NCBI GenBank assembly: GCA_032622095.1
Contig: CP136064.1
Coordinates: 262,733,863-262,797,862, forward strand
Reading direction: 5' to 3'
DNA from: Siphonodentalium dalli
Taxonomy: Eukaryota; Mollusca; Scaphopoda; Gadilida; Siphonodentaliidae
Length of the DNA: 64,000 nt
Shown: one piece after another, positions 11,991 to 27,400 of the stretch
Layout: every line of letters starts with the position of its first letter
Numbering within the stretch: the stretch's first letter is position 1
Notes under the pieces: model-generated
The model's input: the letters and a program-made list of their open reading frames with translations, nothing else
The model's database searches: none
Told to the model about the DNA's origin: nothing
Made by a program: the position numbers and the translations under genes

Positions 11991-12754
11991 GATGGACAAA
12001 ACCACTGAATCCGTTGAATCAATATACATGTATACATGGATTAATGTATATGCATTGTTATACACAGTACTGGTATATAAAGGTACTGAAAATAACAATA
12101 TTACTAGTATACACAAAATTAACCATATATCATGGCTATGGGTTCTAATATCCGAATATGACAGCTGATAACTTGGTGTGAATTGAAGAGTGGTGGTGTC
12201 TCACGCATATCTAACCCTCCATGTTAGAAACTTGCCATTAAATGTCATAAGTATAATCTAGCTTGAGGACAGAAGTTATCCATAAACCCCCCCCCCCTTA
12301 ATTCAACCAGGTCCTCGCGCGATGTATGGTCGATCACATGATGATCTAGGGGGGATTAGAATTGTTGTATAAAAACAGCACTGCATGTAAATATAAAATA
12401 AAATAGTGCTACATCTTATTACAGATTATTGCCATATATAATCAGTGACTATACAGACAGTCTGACAAAATAAAGTTTCAGTGAAACTCTATCCGAAGAG
12501 GGGAATAATTCCATCTGTTACAGTCAATGGAGCAATTATGAATCTGGAAAGGTGAAATTTCTAAGTAATACTAGATATCGACATGACGCGATAACATATA
12601 ACGTAAATGCAATATGGCCGCTGGCGACCATTTTTTCCTATAAAATTAAAAAAATATTTGATAGCTCTCATCTGATAGATCAATATCAAGATAAATATTA
12701 AGTTTAGTGATGATCGGATGAGTGAAGTGGACTGTGCTAAACGGTTTAGTAATG

Positions 12755-13075
12755 CTTAAAAAGATTTTTACCTTAATATTTTTATGTTCACTTTATAAAC
12801 TTCACTGAGTCATCTTTGTCATGTATTGAGTTTGATATCTGTTGTTAACAGTTTATAAATCATGTATGTCTCATGTTTGTTATTTTAATTTATGTGTTTA
12901 TTATCATTAAATAAAGTTGAATTCCTTAAAAAAGATTCTTACCTCAATGTTTTTATGTTCACTTTATAAACTCCACTGAGTCATCTTTGTCATGTATTGA
13001 ATTTGATATCTTTTGTTAACAGTTCATAAATTATGTATGTCTCGTGTTCGTTATTATATTATATACACTTTATAG
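12755..13075. repeat. ~171-bp direct duplication with an AATAAAG tail
   Basis: Two direct copies (starting near 12758 and 12930) share TTTTTATGTTCACTTTATAA, CACTGAGTCATCTTTGTCAT and GTTAACAGTT(T/C)ATAAAT(C/T)ATG. The first copy ends in TCATTAAATAAAGTTGAATT, which looks like the 3' end of a retrotransposed transcript. No coding sequence. Confidence 0.6.
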
Positions 13076-13857
13076 TGTGTTTCAGAACGAAAACAAAATG
13101 AATAAAATCAACAAATTTGTAAATTTAAAAACAATTCAAACGTTGTTGTATTCCATGTCCCAGCCCGGACATATACACCAAATTTCAATAATATTCATTG
13201 AGAAACAACGGACCAAACGCCATATAACACCCCGTATGCATCTTTTATTCCGAGTTGGCCTTTTATTCCGAGTTGGCACGCGCCGATTGGGCGAGTTAGC
13301 CCATGAGGCGAGTACGCCGATTCCGACACCTTTTCTATTTGCAGCAGGTTAAGTTTACGCGTAATTTAATTTACAAAGTTCCCCAATTGGTATCGTAAAT
13401 AGAGCGACCTTATTTGACAGAGAATGCCTCTGTTATTGATTATAAAGTTGCTATACATTAAAAACGACAATTCACATGCTCGTTCAAGCGCAGTAGTCTA
13501 TTTTCCCCATGTTAAAGGACATCCACAAATACTAAATAACGCTAACTTACTGCCGAATGTTTTACACGACAACTGTTAACATATTTGGGCTGAATTCATC
13601 TGACGCGGTATTATTCCTCAAAATAAACAACAAAACCATCGTTACTTGGAAATGTAGTTTGGGCTAACATTTACATAAATCCTCCATATCATTATTCCGA
13701 CACACACGTCAGATGAAAAACTCACATGAAGTAACCGGCCAAATTGGCCGAAACTAGTAATCTATTCCACAGTAAGGGATGGTCCCAGATCGAGAATGCA
13801 TGATTTTGTTTAGCCGAAACCGCAATAAATATTAAATTGATGGGAACAAGTCATTTC

Positions 13858-13966
13858 GTACCCGGACCAACTCGTACCTTCCGAAAAAAGTCAACTCGTA
13901 CCCTAATCTGAGTCAACTCGTACCCTCCAGCTGAGTCAACTCGTACCCTCCTGAGTCATTTCGTAC
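13858..13966 (-). repeat. Satellite signature motif in reverse orientation
   Basis: Five to six copies of (G)TCAACTCGTACCC or GTCATTTCGTACCC lie here as the reverse complement of the motif GGGTACGAGTTGAC that dominates the array from 14036 onward. The orientation flips within about 70 bp, so the left edge of the satellite is a head-to-head junction. Confidence 0.8.
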
Positions 13967-14624
13967 CCTCTTATTTTATTTAGGATACAGACCCATATTT
14001 CCACCTTAGAGACCTTCCAAACACACCAAGAGCACAGGGTACGAGATGACTCGGTATATAAAAGTCAAATGACACAGACGTAAAACAAGCTACTGGAAAA
14101 GCAACAATCCATAAATTAATCCGTCGTCATTCACAATCGCGGCTGATTAACCTATTGTCTTATACTCGCTGATAATATAACGCTGACATCATAATTCAAA
14201 CGGACAAAGGGGGATTAACTATCAAAACAAACTCGCTGGTAATATACGGCTGACATCATAATTCAAACGGACAAAGGGATGGTTAACTGGTGATTATTTA
14301 TGACTAGATAGTTCACGTCCCATTAATAAAAACTCATAAAATATATGATAAACCCAAAGTATTTCAGGGTACGAGTTGACTCGATATATATATAAATCGC
14401 GTTACGATGACTAGATTGACTTTATACCTGAGTGCAAAACACGCGAAACTGTCCATAAAATAATATGATAAACTCGAAGTGACTCAGGGTATATGAGTTG
14501 ACTTTGTTGTTCAAAAGAGTTTATGTCACACTCGGTATTATGCAATTGTGACTTGGGTACGAGTTGACTCAGTCTGATCATTTGGAAGTAAACTCGTTGG
14601 GTCAATTAAACGTACGTTCGATCG

Positions 14625-17600
14625 AACACTTTACAATGATTGAATCAGCTATCCCAGCATCTGGGTACGAGTTGACTCGATATATACAAATCGCGTTACG
14701 ATAACTAGATCGACTATATATGTTCAAAACACGCGAAACTGTCCATAAAATAATATGATAAACTCGAAGTGAGTCAGGGTATATGAGCTGACTTAGTTCA
14801 TGGATAAATGTACAAGATGTATTTATATTATACGAGATTGTAAATGTTGTGACTTAGGGTACGAGTTGACTCGATATATAGAATTCGCGTTACGATGACT
14901 AGATTGACTTTATAACTAAGTGCAAAACACGCGAAACTGTCCATAAAATAATATGATAAACTCGAAGTGACTCAGGGTATATGAGTTGACTTAGTTCTTG
15001 GATAAGTGTACAAGATGTATATCTATTCTACGAAATTGTAAAATTTGTGACTTAGGGTACGAGTTGACTTTGTTGTTCAAAAGAGTTTATGTCACACACG
15101 AACGGCGACAGTCTATATTATATATATATATATGAGTTGAAACGTGGTGTTAAAACTGTGCACCAATATATACGGTACGAGTCCACCAAAGGGTTCAAGA
15201 TAATTATGTTTACCATGATAGAATAGTTGCACTCGGCATTATGCAATTGTGACTTGGGTACGAGTTGACTCAGTCTGATCATTTGGAAGTAAAATCGTTG
15301 GGCCAATTAAACGTACGTTCGATCGTCCATAAACAGTTTGCTCCATGCACAGTGAAACTCCCACCCCAGTGTACATGTTCACTTAGTTTATTAACACTTT
15401 GCAATGATTGAATCAGCTATCCCAGCATCTGGGTACGAGTTGACTCGATATATAGAAATCGCGTTACGATAACTAGATCGACTGTATATGTTCAAAACAC
15501 GCAAAACTGTCCATAAAATAATATGATAAACTCGAAGTGACTCAGGATATATGAGTTGACTTAGTTCTTGGATAAATGTACAAGATGTATTTATATTATA
15601 CGAGATTGTAAATGTTGTGACTTAGGGTACGAGTTGACTCGATATATATAAATCGCGTCACGATGACTAGATTGACTTTATAACTAAGTGCAAAACACCC
15701 GAAACAGTCCATGAAATAATATGATAAACTCGAAGTGACTCAGGGTATATGAGTTGACTTAGTTCTTGGATAAGTGTACAAGATGTATTTATATTATACG
15801 AAATTGTAAATGTTGTGACTTAGGGTACGAGTTGACCCGATATATAGAACTCGCGTTACGATGACTAGATTGACTTTATAATTAAGTGCAAAACACCCGA
15901 AACAGTCCATAAAATAATATGATAAACTCGAAGTGACTCAGGATATATGAGTTGACTTAGTTCTTGGATAAGTGTACAAGATGTATTTATATTATACGAA
16001 ATAGTAAAATTTGTGACTTAGGGTACGAGTTGACTCGATATATAGAAATCGCGTTACGATGACTAGCTTGACTTTATAACTAAGTGCAAAACACGCGAAA
16101 CTGTCCATAAAATAACATGATAAACTCGAAGTGACTCAGGGTATATTAGTTAACATAGTTCTTTGATAAGTGTACAAGATGTATTTATATTATACGAAAT
16201 TGTAAAATTTGTGACTTAGGGTACGAGTTGACTCGATATATAGAAATCGCGTTACGATGACTAGATTGACTTTATAACTAAGTGCAAAACACCCGAAACA
16301 GTCCATAAAATAATATGATAAACTCGAAGTGACTCAGGATATATGAGTTGACTTAGTTCTTGGATAAGTGTACAAGATGTATTTATATTGTACGAAATTG
16401 TAAAATTTGTGACTTAGGGTACGAGTTGACTCGATATATAGAAATCGCGTTACGATGACTAGATTGACTTTATAATTAAGTGCAAAACACCCGAAACAGT
16501 CCATAAAATAATATGATAAACTCGAAGTGACTCAGGATATATGAGTTGACTTAGTTCTTGGATAAGTGTACAAGATGTATTTATATTGTACGAAATTGTA
16601 AAATTTGTGACTTAGGGTACGAGTTGACTCGATATATAGAAATCGCGTTACGATGACTAGATTGACTTTATAATTAAGTGCAAAACACCCGAAACAGTCC
16701 ATAGAATAATATGATAAACTCGAAGTGACTCAGGGTATATGAGTTGACTTTGTTGTTCAAAAGAGTTTATGTCACACTCGGTATTATGCAATTGTGACTT
16801 GGGTACGAGTTGACTCAGTCTGATCATTTGGAAGTAAACTCGTTGGGTCAAGTAAACGTACGTTCGATCGAACACTTTACAATGATTGAATCAGCTATCC
16901 CAGCATCTGGGTACGAGTTGACTCGATATATACAAATCGCGTTACGATAACTAGATCGACTATATATGTTCAAAACACGCGAAACTGTCCATAAAATAAT
17001 ATGATAAACTCGAAGTGAGTCAGGGTATATGAGCTGACTTAGTTCATGGATAAATGTACAAGATGTATTTATATTATACGAGATTGTAAATGTTGTGACT
17101 TAGGGTACGAGTTGACTCGATATATATAAATCGCGTTACGATGACTATATTGACTTTATAACTAAGTGCAAAACACGCAAAACTGTCCATAAAATAATAT
17201 GATAAACCCGAAGTGACTCAGGATATATGAGTTGACTTAGTTCTTGGATAAATGTACAAGATGTATTTATATTATACGAGATTGTAAATGTTGTGACTTA
17301 GGGTACGAGTTGACTCGATATATAGAATTCGCGTTACGATGACTAGATTGACTTTATAACTAAGTGCAAAACACGCGAAACTGTCCATAAAATAATATGA
17401 TAAACTCGAAGTGACTCAGGGTATATGAGTTGACTTAGTTCTTGGATAAGTGTACAAGATGTATATCTATTCTACGAAATTGTAAAATTTGTGACTTAGG
17501 GTACGAGTTGACTTTGTTGTTCAAAAGAGTTTATGTCACACACGAACGGCGACAGTCTATATTATATATATATATATGAGTTGAAACGTGGTGTTAAAAC

Positions 17601-20600
17601 TGTGCACCAATATATACGTTACGAGTCCACCAAAGGGTTCAAGATAATTATGTTTACCATGATAGAATAGTTGCACTCGGCATTATGCAATTGTGACTTG
17701 GGTACGAGTTGACTCAGTCTGATCATTTGGAAGTAAAATCGTTGGGCCAATTAAACGTACGTTCGATCGTCCATAAACAGTTTGCTCCATGCACAGTGAA
17801 ACTCCCACCCCAGTGTACATGTTCACTTAGTTTATTAACACTTTGCAATGATTGAATCAGCTATCCCAGCATCTGGGTACGAGTTGACTCGATATATAGA
17901 AATCGCGTTACGATAACTAGATCGACTGTATATGTTCAAAACACGCAAAACTGTCCATAAAATAATATGATAAACTCGAAGTGACTCAGGATATATGAGT
18001 TGACTTAGTTCTTGGATAAATGTACAAGATGTATTTATATTATACGAGATTGTAAATGTTGTGACTTAGGGTACGAGTTGACTCGATATATATAAATCGC
18101 GTCACGATGACTAGATTGACTTTATAACTAAGTGCAAAACACCCGAAACAGTCCATGAAATAATATGATAAACTCGAAGTGACTCAGTGTATATGAGTTG
18201 ACTTAGTTCTTGGATAAGTGTACAAGATGTATTTATATTATACGAAATTGTAAATGTTGTGACTTAGGGTACGAGTTGACTCGATATATAGAAATCGCGT
18301 TACGATGACTAGATTGACTTTATAATTAAGTGCAAAACACCCGAAACAGTCCATAAAATAATATGATAAACTCGAAGTGACTCAGGATATATGAGTTGAC
18401 TTAGTTCTTGGATAAGTGTACAAGATGTATTTATATTATACGAAATAGTAAAATTTGTGACTTAGGGTACGAGTTGACTCGATATATAGAAATCGCGTTA
18501 CGATGACTAGATTGACTTTATAACTAAGTGCAAAACACGCGAAACTGTCCATAAAATAACATGATAAACTCGAAGTGACTCAGGGTATATTAGTTAACAT
18601 AGTTCTTTGATAAGTGTACAAGATGTATTTATATTATACGAAATTGTAAAATTTGTGACTTAGGGTACGAGTTGACTCGATATATAGAAATCGCGTTACG
18701 ATGACTAGATTGACTTTATAACTAAGTGCAAAACACCCGAAACAGTCCATAAAATAATATGATAAACTCGAAGTGACTCAGGATATATGAGTTGACTTAG
18801 TTCTTGGATAAGTGTACAAGATGTATTTATATTGTACGAAATTGTAAAATTTGTGACTTAGGGTACGAGTTGACTCGATATATAGAAATCGCGTTACGAT
18901 GACTAGATTGACTTTATAATTAAGTGCAAAACACCCGAAACAGTCCATAGAATAATATGATAAACTCGAAGTGACTCAGGATATATGAATTGACTTAGTT
19001 CTTGGATAAGTGTACAAGATGTATTTATATTATACGAAATTGTAAAATTTTTGACTTAGGGTACGAGTTGACTCGATATATAGAAATCGCGTTACGATGA
19101 CTAGATTGACTTTATAATTAAGTGCAAAACACCCGAAACAGTCCATAGAATAATATGATAAACTCGAAGTGACTCAGGGTATATGAGTTGACTTTGTTGT
19201 TCAAAAGAGTTTATGTCACACTCGGTATTATGCAATTGTGACTTGGGTACGAGTTGACTCAGTCTGATCATTTGGAAGTAAACTCGTTGGGTCAAGTAAA
19301 CGTACGTTCGATCGAACACTTTACAATGATTGAATCAGCTATCCCAGCATCTGGGTACGAGTTGACTCGATATATACAAATCGCGTTACGATAACTAGAT
19401 CGACTATATATGTTCAAAACACGCGAAACTGTCCATAAAATAATATGATAAACTCGAAGTGAGTCAGGGTATATGAGCTGACTTAGTTCATGGATAAATG
19501 TACAAGATGTATTTATATTATACGAGATTGTAAATGTTGTGACTTAGGGTACGAGTTGACTCGATATATATAAATCGCGTTACGATGACTATATTGACTT
19601 TATAACTAAGTGCAAAACACGCAAAACTGTCCATAAAATAATATGATAAACCCGAAGTGACTCAGGATATATGAGTTGACTTAGTTCTTGGATAAATGTA
19701 CAAGATGTATTTATATTATACGAGATTGTAAATGTTGTGACTTAGGGTACGAGTTGACTCGATATATAGAATTCGCGTTACGATGACTAGATTGACTTTA
19801 TAACTAAGTGCAAAACACGCGAAACTGTCCATAAAATAATATGATAAACTCGAAGTGACTCAGGGTATATGAGTTGACTTAGTTCTTGGATAAGTGTACA
19901 AGATGTATATCTATTCTACGAAATTGTAAAATTTGTGACTTAGGGTACGAGTTGACTTTGTTGTTCAAAAGAGTTTATGTCACACACGAACGGCGACAGT
20001 CTATATTATATATATATATATGAGTTGAAACGTGGTGTTAAAACTGTGCACCAATATATACGTTACGAGTCCACCAAAGGGTTCAAGATAATTATGTTTA
20101 CCATGATAGAATAGTTGCACTCGGCATTATGCAATTGTGACTTGGGTACGAGTTGACTCAGTCTGATCATTTGGAAGTAAAATCGTTGGGCCAATTAAAC
20201 GTACGTTCGATCGTCCATAAACAGTTTGCTCCATGCACAGTGAAACTCCCACCCCAGTGTACATGTTCACTTAGTTTATTAACACTTTGCAATGATTGAA
20301 TCAGCTATCCCAGCATCTGGGTACGAGTTGACTCGATATATAGAAATCGCGTTACGATAACTAGATCGACTGTATATGTTCAAAACACGCAAAACTGTCT
20401 ATAAAATAATATGATAAACTCGAAGTGACTCAGGATATATGAGTTGACTTAGTTCTTGGATAAATGTACAAGATGTATTTATATTATACGAGATTGTAAA
20501 TGTTGTGACTTAGGGTACGAGTTGACTCGATATATATAAATCGCGTCACGATGACTAGATTGACTTTATAACTAAGTGCAAAACACCCGAAACAGTCCAT

Positions 20601-21480
20601 GAAATAATATGATAAACTCGAAGTGACTCAGGGTATATGAGTTGACTTAGTTCTTGGATAAGTGTACAAGATGTATTTATATTATACGAAATTGTAAATG
20701 TTGTGACTTAGGGTACGAGTTGACTCGATATATAGAAATCGCGTTACGATGACTAGATTGACTTTATAATTAAGTGCAAAACACCCGAAACAGTCCATAA
20801 AATAATATGATAAACTCGAAGTGACTCAGGATATATGAGTTGACTTAGTTCTTGGATAAGTGTACAAGATGTATTTATATTATACGAAATAGTAAAATTT
20901 GTGACTTAGGGTACGAGTTGACTCGATATATAGAAATCGCGTTACGATGACTAGATTGACTTTATAACTAAGTGCAAAACACGCGAAACTGTCCATAAAA
21001 TAACATGATAAACTCGAAGTGACTCAGGGTATATTAGTTAACATAGTTCTTTGATAAGTGTACAAGATGTATTTATATTATACGAAATTGTAAAATTTGT
21101 GACTTAGGGTGCGAGTTGACTCGATATATAGAAATCGCGTTACGATGACTAGATTGACTTTATAACTAAGTGCAAAACACCCGAAACAGTCCATAAAATA
21201 ATATGATAAACTCGAAGTGACTCAGGATATATGAGTTGACTTAGTTCTTGGATAAGTGTACAAGATGTATTTATATTGTACGAAATTGTAAAATTTGTGA
21301 CTTAGGGTACGAGTTGACTCGATATATAGAAATCGCGTTACGATGACTAGATTGACTTTATAATTAAGTGCAAAACACCCGAAACAGTCCATAGAATAAT
21401 ATGATAAACTCGAAGTGACTCAGGATATATGAGTTGACTTAGTTCTTGGATAAGTGTACAAGATGTATTTATATTATACG
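14625..21480 (+). repeat. Higher-order repeat A, period 2,444 bp
   Basis: CACGAACGGCGACAG occurs at 15097, 17541 and 19985, exactly 2,444 bp apart. The frame end at 16875 recurs at 19319, the same distance. The first unit differs: AACACTTTACAAT is at 14625 and 16871 (2,246 bp), exactly one 198-bp monomer shorter. Units two and three are almost identical, which points to recent block amplification by unequal exchange. Confidence 0.93.
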
Positions 21481-24400
21481 AAATTGTAAAAATTTTGACT
21501 TAGGGTACGAGTTGACTCGATATATAGAAATCGCGTTACGATGACTAGATTGACTTTATAACTAAGTGCAAAACACGCGAAACTGTCCATAAAATAATAT
21601 GATAAACTCGAAGTGACTCAGGGTATATGAGTTGACATAGTTCTTTGATAAGTGTACAAGATGTATTTATATTATACGAAATTGTTAAATTTGTGACTTA
21701 GGGTACGAGTTGACTCGATATATAGAAATCGCGTTACGATGACGAGATTGACTTTATAACTAAGTGCAAAACACGCGAAACTGTCCATAAAATAATATGA
21801 TAAACTCGAAGTGACTCAGGGTATATTAGTTGACATAGTTCTTTGATAAGTGTACAAGATGTATTTATATTATACGAAATTGTAAAATTTAAGACTTAGG
21901 GTACGAGTTGACTCGATATATAGAAATCGCGTTACGATGCCTAGATTGACTTTATAACTAAGTGCAAAACACCCGAAACAGTCCATAAAATAATATGATA
22001 AACTCGAAGTGACTCAGGGTATATTAGTTAACATAGTTCTTTGATAAGTGTACAAGATGTATTTATATTGTACGAAATTGTAAAATTTGTGACTTAGGGT
22101 ACGAGTTGACTCGATATATAGAAATCGCGTTACGATGACTAGATTGACTTTATAATTAGTGCAAAACACCCGAAACAGTCCATAGAATAATATGATAAAC
22201 TCGAAGTGACTCAGTATATATGAGTTGACTTAGTTCTTGGATAAGTGTACAAGATGTATTTATATTATACAAAATTGTAAAATTTGTGACTTAGGGTATG
22301 AGTTTACTCGATATATAGAAATCGCGTTACGATGACTAGATTGACTTTATAACTAAGTGCAAAACACGCGAAACTGTCCATAAAATAATATGATAAACTC
22401 GAAGTGACTCAGGGTATATAAGTTGACATAGTTCTTTGATAAGTGTACAAGATGTATTTATATTCTACGAAATTGTAAATGTTGTGACTTAGGGTACGAG
22501 TTGACTCGATATATAGAAATCGCGTTACGATGACTAGATTGACTTTATAACTATGTGCAAAACACGCGAAACTGTCCATAAAATAATATGATAAACTCGA
22601 AGTGACTCAGGGTATATGAGTTGACTTAGTTCTTGGATAAGTGTACAAGATGTATATCTATTCTACGAAATTGTAAAATTTGTGACTTAGGGTACGAGTT
22701 GACTTTGTTGTTCAAAAGAGTTTATGTCACACACGAACGGCGACAGTCTATATTATATATATATATATATATGAGTTGAATCGTGGTGTTAAAACTGTGC
22801 ACCAATATATACGGTACGAGTCCACCAAAGGTTTCAAGATAATTATGTTTACCATGATAGAATAGTTGCACTCGGCATTATGGAATTGTGACTCAGTCTG
22901 ATCATTTGGAAGTAAAATCGTTGGGCCAATTAAACGTACGTTCGATCGTCCATAAACAGTTTGCCCCATGCACAGTGAAACTCCCACCCCAGTGTACATA
23001 TTCACTTAGTTTATTAACACTTTGCAATGATTGAATCAGCTATCCCAGCATCTGGGTACGAGTTGACTCGATATATAGAAATCGCGTTACGATAACTAGA
23101 TCGACTGTATATGTTCAAAACACGCGAAACTGTCCATAAAATAATATGATAAACTCGAAGTGACTCAGGGTATATGAGTTGACTTAGTTCTTGGATAAGT
23201 CTACAAGATGTATTTATATTATACGAAATTGTAAAATTTGTGACTTAGGGTACGAGTTGACTCGATATATATAAATCGCGTTACGATGACTAGATTGACT
23301 TTATAACTAAGTGCAAAACACCCGAAACAGTCCGTGAAATAATATGATAAACTCGAAGTGACTCAGCGTATATGAGTCGACTTAGTTCTTGGATAAATGT
23401 ACAAGATGTATTTATATTATACGAAATTGTAAAATTTGTGACTTAGGGTACGAGTTGACTCGATATATAGAAATCGCGTTACGATGACTAGATTGACTTT
23501 ATAACTAAGTGCAAAACACGTGAAACTGTCAATAAAATAATATGATAAACTCGAAGTGACTCAGGGAATATGAGTTGACTTAGTTCTTTGATAAGTGTAC
23601 AATATGTATTTTTATTATACGAAATTGTAAAATTTGTGATTTAGGGTACGAGTTGACTCGATATATAGAAATCGCGTTACGATGACTTGATTGACTTTAT
23701 AACTAAGTGCAAAACACGCGAAACTGTCCATACAATAATATGATAAACTCGAAGTGACTCAGGGTATATGAGTTGACTTAGTTCTTTGATAAGTGTACAA
23801 TATGTATTTATATTATACGAGATTGTAAATGTTGTGACTTAGGGTGCGAGTTGACTCGATATATGGAAATCGCGTTACGATGACTAGATTGATTTTATAA
23901 CTAAGAGCAAAACCCGCGAACTGTCCATAACATAATATGATAAACTCGAAGAGACTAAGGTTATATGAGTTGACTTAGTTCTTGGATAAGTGTACAAGAT
24001 GTATATCTATTCTACGAAATTGTAAAATTTGTGACTTAGGGTACGAGTTGACTTTGTTGTTCAAAAGAGTTTATGTCACACACGAACGGCGACAGTCTAT
24101 ATTATATATATATATATATATGAGTTGAATCGTGGTGTTAAAAGTGTGCACCAATATATACGTTACGAGTCCACCAAAGGTTTCAAGATAATTATGTTTA
24201 CCATGATAGAATAGTTGCACTCGGCATTATGGAATTGTGACTCAGTCTGATCATTTGGAAGTAAAATCGTTGGGCCAATTAAACGTACGTTCGATCGTCC
24301 ATAAACAGTTTGCCCCATGCACAGTGAAACTCCCACCCCAGTGTACATATTCACTTAGTTTATTAACACTTTGCAATGATTGAATCAGCTATCCCAGCAT

Positions 24401-27400
24401 CTGGGTACGAGTTGACTCGATATATAGAAATCGCGTAACGATAACTAGATCGACTGTATATGTTCAAAACACGCGAAACTGTCCATAAAATAATATGATA
24501 AACTCGAAGTGACTCAGGGTATATGAGTTGACTTAGTTCTTGGATAAGTCTACAAGATGTATTTATATTATACAAAATTGTAAAATTTGTGACTTAGGGT
24601 ACGAGTTGACACGATATATAGAAATCGCGTTACGATGACTAGATTGACTTTATAACTAAGTGCAAAACACCCGAAACAGTCCATAAAATAATATGATAAA
24701 CTCGAAGTGACTCAGGATATATGAGTTGACTTAGTTCTTGGATAAGTGTACAAGATGTATTTATATTATACGAAATTGTAAAATTTGTGACTTAGGGTAC
24801 GAGTTGACTCGATATATAGAAATCGCGTTACGATGACTAGATTGACTTTATAACTAAGTGCAAAACACCCGAAACAGTCCATAAAATAATATGATAAACT
24901 CGAAGTGACTCAGGATATATGAGTTGACTTAGTTCTTGGATAAGTGTACAAGATGTATTTATATTGTACGAAATTGTAAAATTTGTGACTTAGGGTACGA
25001 GTTGACTCGATATATAGAAATCGCGTTACGATGACTAGATTGACTTTATAATTAAGTGCAAAACACCCGAAACAGTCCATAGAATAATATGATAAACTCG
25101 AAGTGACTCAGGATATATGAGTTGACTTAGTTCTTGGATAAGTGTACAAGATGTATTTATATTATACGAAATTGTAAAAATTTTGACTTAGGGTACGAGT
25201 TGACTCGATATATAGAAATCGCGTTACGATGACTAGATTGACTTTATAACTAAGTGCAAAACACGCGAAACTGTCCATAAAATAATATGATAAACTCGAA
25301 GTGACTCAGGGTATATGAGTTGACATAGTTCTTTGATAAGTGTACAAGATGTATTTATATTATACGAAATTGTTAAATTTGTGACATAGGGTACGAGTTG
25401 ACTCGATATATAGAAATCGCGTTACGATGACGAGATTGACTTTATAACTAAGTGCAAAACACGCGAAACTGTCCATAAAATAATATGATAAACTCGAAGT
25501 GACTCAGGGTATATTAGTTGACATAGTTCTTTGATAAGTGTACAAGATGTATTTATATTATACGAAATTGTAAAATTTAAGACTTAGGGTACGAGTTGAC
25601 TCGATATATAGAAATCGCGTTACGATGCCTAGATTGACTTTATAACTAAGTGCAAAACACCCGAAACAGTCCATAAAATAATATGATAAACTCGAAGTGA
25701 CTCAGGGTATATTAGTTAACATAGTTCTTTGATAAGTGTACAAGATGTATTTATATTGTACGAAATTGTAAAATTTGTGACTTAGGGTACGAGTTGACTC
25801 GATATATAGAAATCGCGTTACGATGACTAGATTGACTTTATAATTAGTGCAAAACACCCGAAACAGTCCATAGAATAATATGATAAACTCGAAGTGACTC
25901 AGTATATATGAGTTGACTTAGTTCTTGGATAAGTGTACAAGATGTATTTATATTATACAAAATTGTAAAATTTGTGACTTAGGGTATGAGTTTACTCGAT
26001 ATATAGAAATCGCGTTACGATGACTAGATTGACTTTATAACTAAGTGCAAAACACGCGAAACTGTCCATAAAATAATATGATAAACTCGAAGTGACTCAG
26101 GGTATATAAGTTGACATAGTTCTTTGATAAGTGTACAAGATGTATTTATATTCTACGAAATTGTAAATGTTGTGACTTAGGGTACGAGTTGACTCGATAT
26201 ATAGAAATCGCGTTACGATGACTAGATTGACTTTATAACTATGTGCAAAACACGCGAAACTGTCCATAAAATAATATGATAAACTCGAAGTGACTCAGGG
26301 TATATGAGTTGACTTAGTTCTTGGATAAGTGTACAAGATGTATATCTATTCTACGAAATTGTAAAATTTGTGACTTAGGGTACGAGTTGACTTTGTTGTT
26401 CAAAAGAGTTTATGTCACACACGAACGGCGACAGTCTATATTATATATATATATATATATGAGTTGAATCGTGGTGTTAAAACTGTGCACCAATATATAC
26501 GGTACGAGTCCACCAAAGGTTTCAAGATAATTATGTTTACCATGATAGAATAGTTGCACTCGGCATTATGGAATTGTGACTCAGTCTGATCATTTGGAAG
26601 TAAAATCGTTGGGCCAATTAAACGTACGTTCGATCGTCCATTAACAGTTTGCCCCATGCACAGTGAAACTCCCACCCCAGTGTACATATTCACTTAGTTT
26701 ATTAACACTTTGCAATGATTGAATCAGCTATCCCAGCATCTGGGTACGAGTTGACTCGATATATAGAAATCGCGTTACGATAACTAGATCGACTGTATAT
26801 GTTCAAAACACGCGAAACTGTCCATAAAATAATATGATAAACTCGAAGTGACTCAGGGTATATGAGTTGACTTAGTTCTTGGATAAGTCTACAAGATGTA
26901 TTTATATTATACGAAATTGTAAAATTTGTGACTTAGGGTACGAGTTGACTCGATATATATAAATCGCGTTACGATGACTAGATTGACTTTATAACTAAGT
27001 GCAAAACACCCGAAACAGTCCATGAAATAATATGATAAACTCGAAGTGACTCAGCGTATATGAGTCGACTTAGTTCTTGGATAAATGTACAAGATGTATT
27101 TATATTATACGAAATTGTAAAATTTGTGACTTAGGGTACGAGTTGACTCGATATATAGAAATCGCGTTACGATGACTAGATTGACTTTATAACTAAGTGC
27201 AAAACACATGAAACTGTCAATAAAATAATATGATAAACTCGAAGTGACTCAGGGTATATGAGTTGACTTAGTTCTTTGATAAGTGTACAATATGTATTTT
27301 TATTATACGAAATTGTAAAATTTGTGATTTAGGGTACGAGTTGACTCGATATATAGAAATCGCGTTACGATGACTTGATTGACTTTATAACTAAGTGCAA

